Shown one piece after another: positions 62,661-64,000 of a DNA stretch of 64,000 nt. Where the stretch lies: NCBI GenBank assembly GCA_002633005.1, contig NMRA01000205.1, positions 483,273 through 547,272 of the forward strand, given 5' to 3'. Numbering within the stretch: the first letter of the stretch is position 1; the number at the start of each line of letters is the position of its first letter. Position numbers and translations under genes: made by a program. This stretch comes from Phoronis australis (taxonomy: Eukaryota > Phoronida > Phoronidae). The notes under the pieces were generated by a model. It saw only the letters and a list, made by a program, of their open reading frames with translations. It had not been told where the DNA came from and did not search any database.

Positions 62661-62801
62661 ATCGTTGCTCTACAGTCTGCCCTCGTTCTTTTCACAAGAG
62701 CCTTTATTATTGTTAGGAATACCCACAGTATAGTTTATAGTATATTTTATACCACAATATTAGCGTCAAATGGCAGATACAACCGTGTAATAACCCATAA
62801 A

Positions 62802-62823
62802 GTTATCTCACTAGTGAGATAAC
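62802..62823. repeat. Perfect 22-bp palindrome
   Basis: Centred on CTAG between 62812 and 62813, with both halves exact reverse complements (GTTATCTCACT and AGTGAGATAAC). It abuts the tRNA-derived SINE at its 3' side in element orientation and could be part of the SINE body or a target for it. Confidence 0.9.
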
Positions 62824-62824
62824 G

Positions 62825-62915
62825 ATTTGGCGGGAAACCGAGGACGGAGTCGAACCCGGGACCTTGAGTTAGCTGGTCGCCGACCTTAACCACTGCACCA
62901 CGCAGCAGCTGACGT
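62825..62915 (-). mobile_element. tRNA-derived SINE head (or tRNA pseudogene)
   Basis: On the minus strand the sequence reads TGGTGCAGTGGTTAAGG, a good pol III A box, then about 35 bases later GGTTCGACTCC, a perfect B box. The presumed acceptor ends (GCTGCTG against CCTCGG) do not pair and no clean anticodon or T stem forms, so it is not a working tRNA. The spacing and kept promoter boxes suit a SINE head of Leu/Ser/Arg-like tRNA origin, with the body running leftward. Confidence 0.7.
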
Positions 62916-63452
62916 CATCAAGAGTGAAAATAGAATACTTAAATGAGCACGCGCAATAATTGCACGTTCAACAAACCGCATAGTACTGTACTTATACGCT
63001 ACGAAAAATAAGACACATAATTTTCAAAAAAATGATATCTTAATTCAGTGAAATTTTTCTCTCATGTCCTCTTACTTGTAAATCACCGATCTCCAGTTTG
63101 AATGCGGGTATCGTGTCGTCAGGATCTTTGACTTGAGAATTATAGTCAGTTACCAGTGGTAACCTACTTTAGCAGACGATAATTTCCCGGTCGAAGCTTA
63201 GCGTAAAAAAACGCGTTTTAAGCTATAATAGTTGGTAAACCTTAATTTATAAATTCAGTTTATTTCTATTATATTTAAGTTTTCAATTGGTTTTGAGTAA
63301 AAGCATTATTTGACAAAAATAGCCCGGCTTTTCTTAAAAGGTCACGACCTCCGACCCCGGGCCTCTGACATAGAAAGTAGTTACAAAGCCGTGGAGAGTC
63401 AGAAAAGGTAAATCGATTCATTGCAATGTTTCTCGTTTAGTATGTGGTATAA

Positions 63453-63616
63453 ATAGATTATTACATGTTCTCAGCCGTTATCCCCCTTATCTAGAGCCCT
63501 CGTGGATTTTGGAGAATTATCACCCTCGGGGCTAACGCCCCTCGGGCGATAATTCTCCAAAATCCACTCGGGCTCTAGATAACGGGGGATAACGACTTCG
63601 CCATGTAATAATCTAT
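63453..63616. mobile_element. Foldback element: 164-bp imperfect palindrome
   Basis: Arms of about 80 bases (63453-63532 and 63537-63616) surround a TAAC loop. Exact blocks include the outermost 15 bases (ATAGATTATTACATG), CGTTATCCCCC, TTATCTAGAGCCC and a 19-base block (TGGATTTTGGAGAATTATC), separated by small mismatches and a 1-base indel. I estimate about 85% arm identity by eye. The element is GC-richer than its surroundings and has no coding capacity. It sits inside the intron downstream of the CELF exon. Confidence 0.85.
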
Positions 63617-64000
63617 ATGTATTATGATAGCTACAGAATAGAACCTGATGCAAAATTGATTTTATTTAAATGATGAGAAAATAAAATCACACTCGTTTGA
63701 ACTGTATTATGCTCTAGACTTTACTTAAATTCAAGTGATTCATCTTCAGAAGAATTTCCTTTCCTGCTAATGCCTCGTGCCGTTCTGTGAACATTGCGTA
63801 ATTTTTAAATTGTAATCTTGAATTGTGTTTTCAGCCCCTGTATGTGGTATTTTATTTTGCAATTTGCCCACTTGAACGAAGAATGGAGCCCTAATGCATT
63901 TATGTTGTGGTGTGAATAGTTAAGTGTTCCAGTGATGGATTTCACAGGTGCCATTAAAAACAGTTTTGTTCTGAAAAGCTTTTCAATTGTTACGCAATGG

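Larger units (their letters stand above)
60932..64000 (+). other. Intron downstream of CELF exon 1 (continues beyond window)
   Basis: Starts with the donor GTGAGC and runs to the window end without a second RRM exon that I can recognise. It is AT-rich and holds a degenerate TIR-element copy (62440-62660), a minus-strand tRNA-derived SINE (about 62825-62915) and a foldback element (63453-63616). The missing RNP1 exon presumably lies to the right of the window. Confidence 0.7.

Noticed and set aside
62825-62915. Functional tRNA gene on the minus strand
   Set aside because: A and B boxes are good, but acceptor, anticodon and T stems do not pair.

Overview
This window is eukaryotic, from an animal genome, and almost entirely non-coding. 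It is AT-rich and dense with degenerate mobile-element relics. Open frames are short, lack codon structure and are mostly chance. The only confident protein-coding feature is one exon near the right end (60772-60931, + strand). It encodes the N-terminus and first half of RRM1 of a CELF/Bruno-type RNA-binding protein (CELF1/2-like) and ends in a consensus GT splice donor. The repeat types fit a marine invertebrate such as a hemichordate, echinoderm or cephalochordate: short TIR elements, a tRNA-derived SINE, and relics of multi-copy gene families I associate with those genomes. The species cannot be fixed by reading.

Layout. 1-23 kb is intergenic or intronic DNA holding a decayed multi-copy gene relic on the minus strand (2992-3960), a TIR element (5191-5454), minisatellites, a repeat linked to a tRNA-like segment (10370-10835), a near-identical 386/385-bp direct duplication joined by a single N (12260-13031, probably an assembly artefact), an ACTAGT-rich minisatellite (17009-17172), and a decayed non-LTR reverse transcriptase (about 20733-21350). 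At 23.5-23.6 kb a CpG-containing stretch ends in a strong splice donor and could be a non-coding 5' exon. 23.6-60.7 kb contains no supported coding exon and could be a long 5' intron of the CELF gene. It is seeded with at least ten copies, in both orientations, of one AT-rich TIR element of about 200-250 bp. 60.9-64 kb is the intron downstream of the CELF exon, with a minus-strand tRNA-derived SINE at 62.8 kb and a 164-bp foldback element at 63453-63616.

Functionally, only the CELF locus is legible: a small, comparatively GC-rich exon in a large repeat-filled intronic landscape, as is usual for CELF genes. I see no operon, CRISPR array, intact transposon, rRNA or functional tRNA. The most notable items are the dispersed TIR family, the foldback element, the tRNA-like repeat family and the unnamed multi-copy gene relic. 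None amounts to a demonstrable new system.
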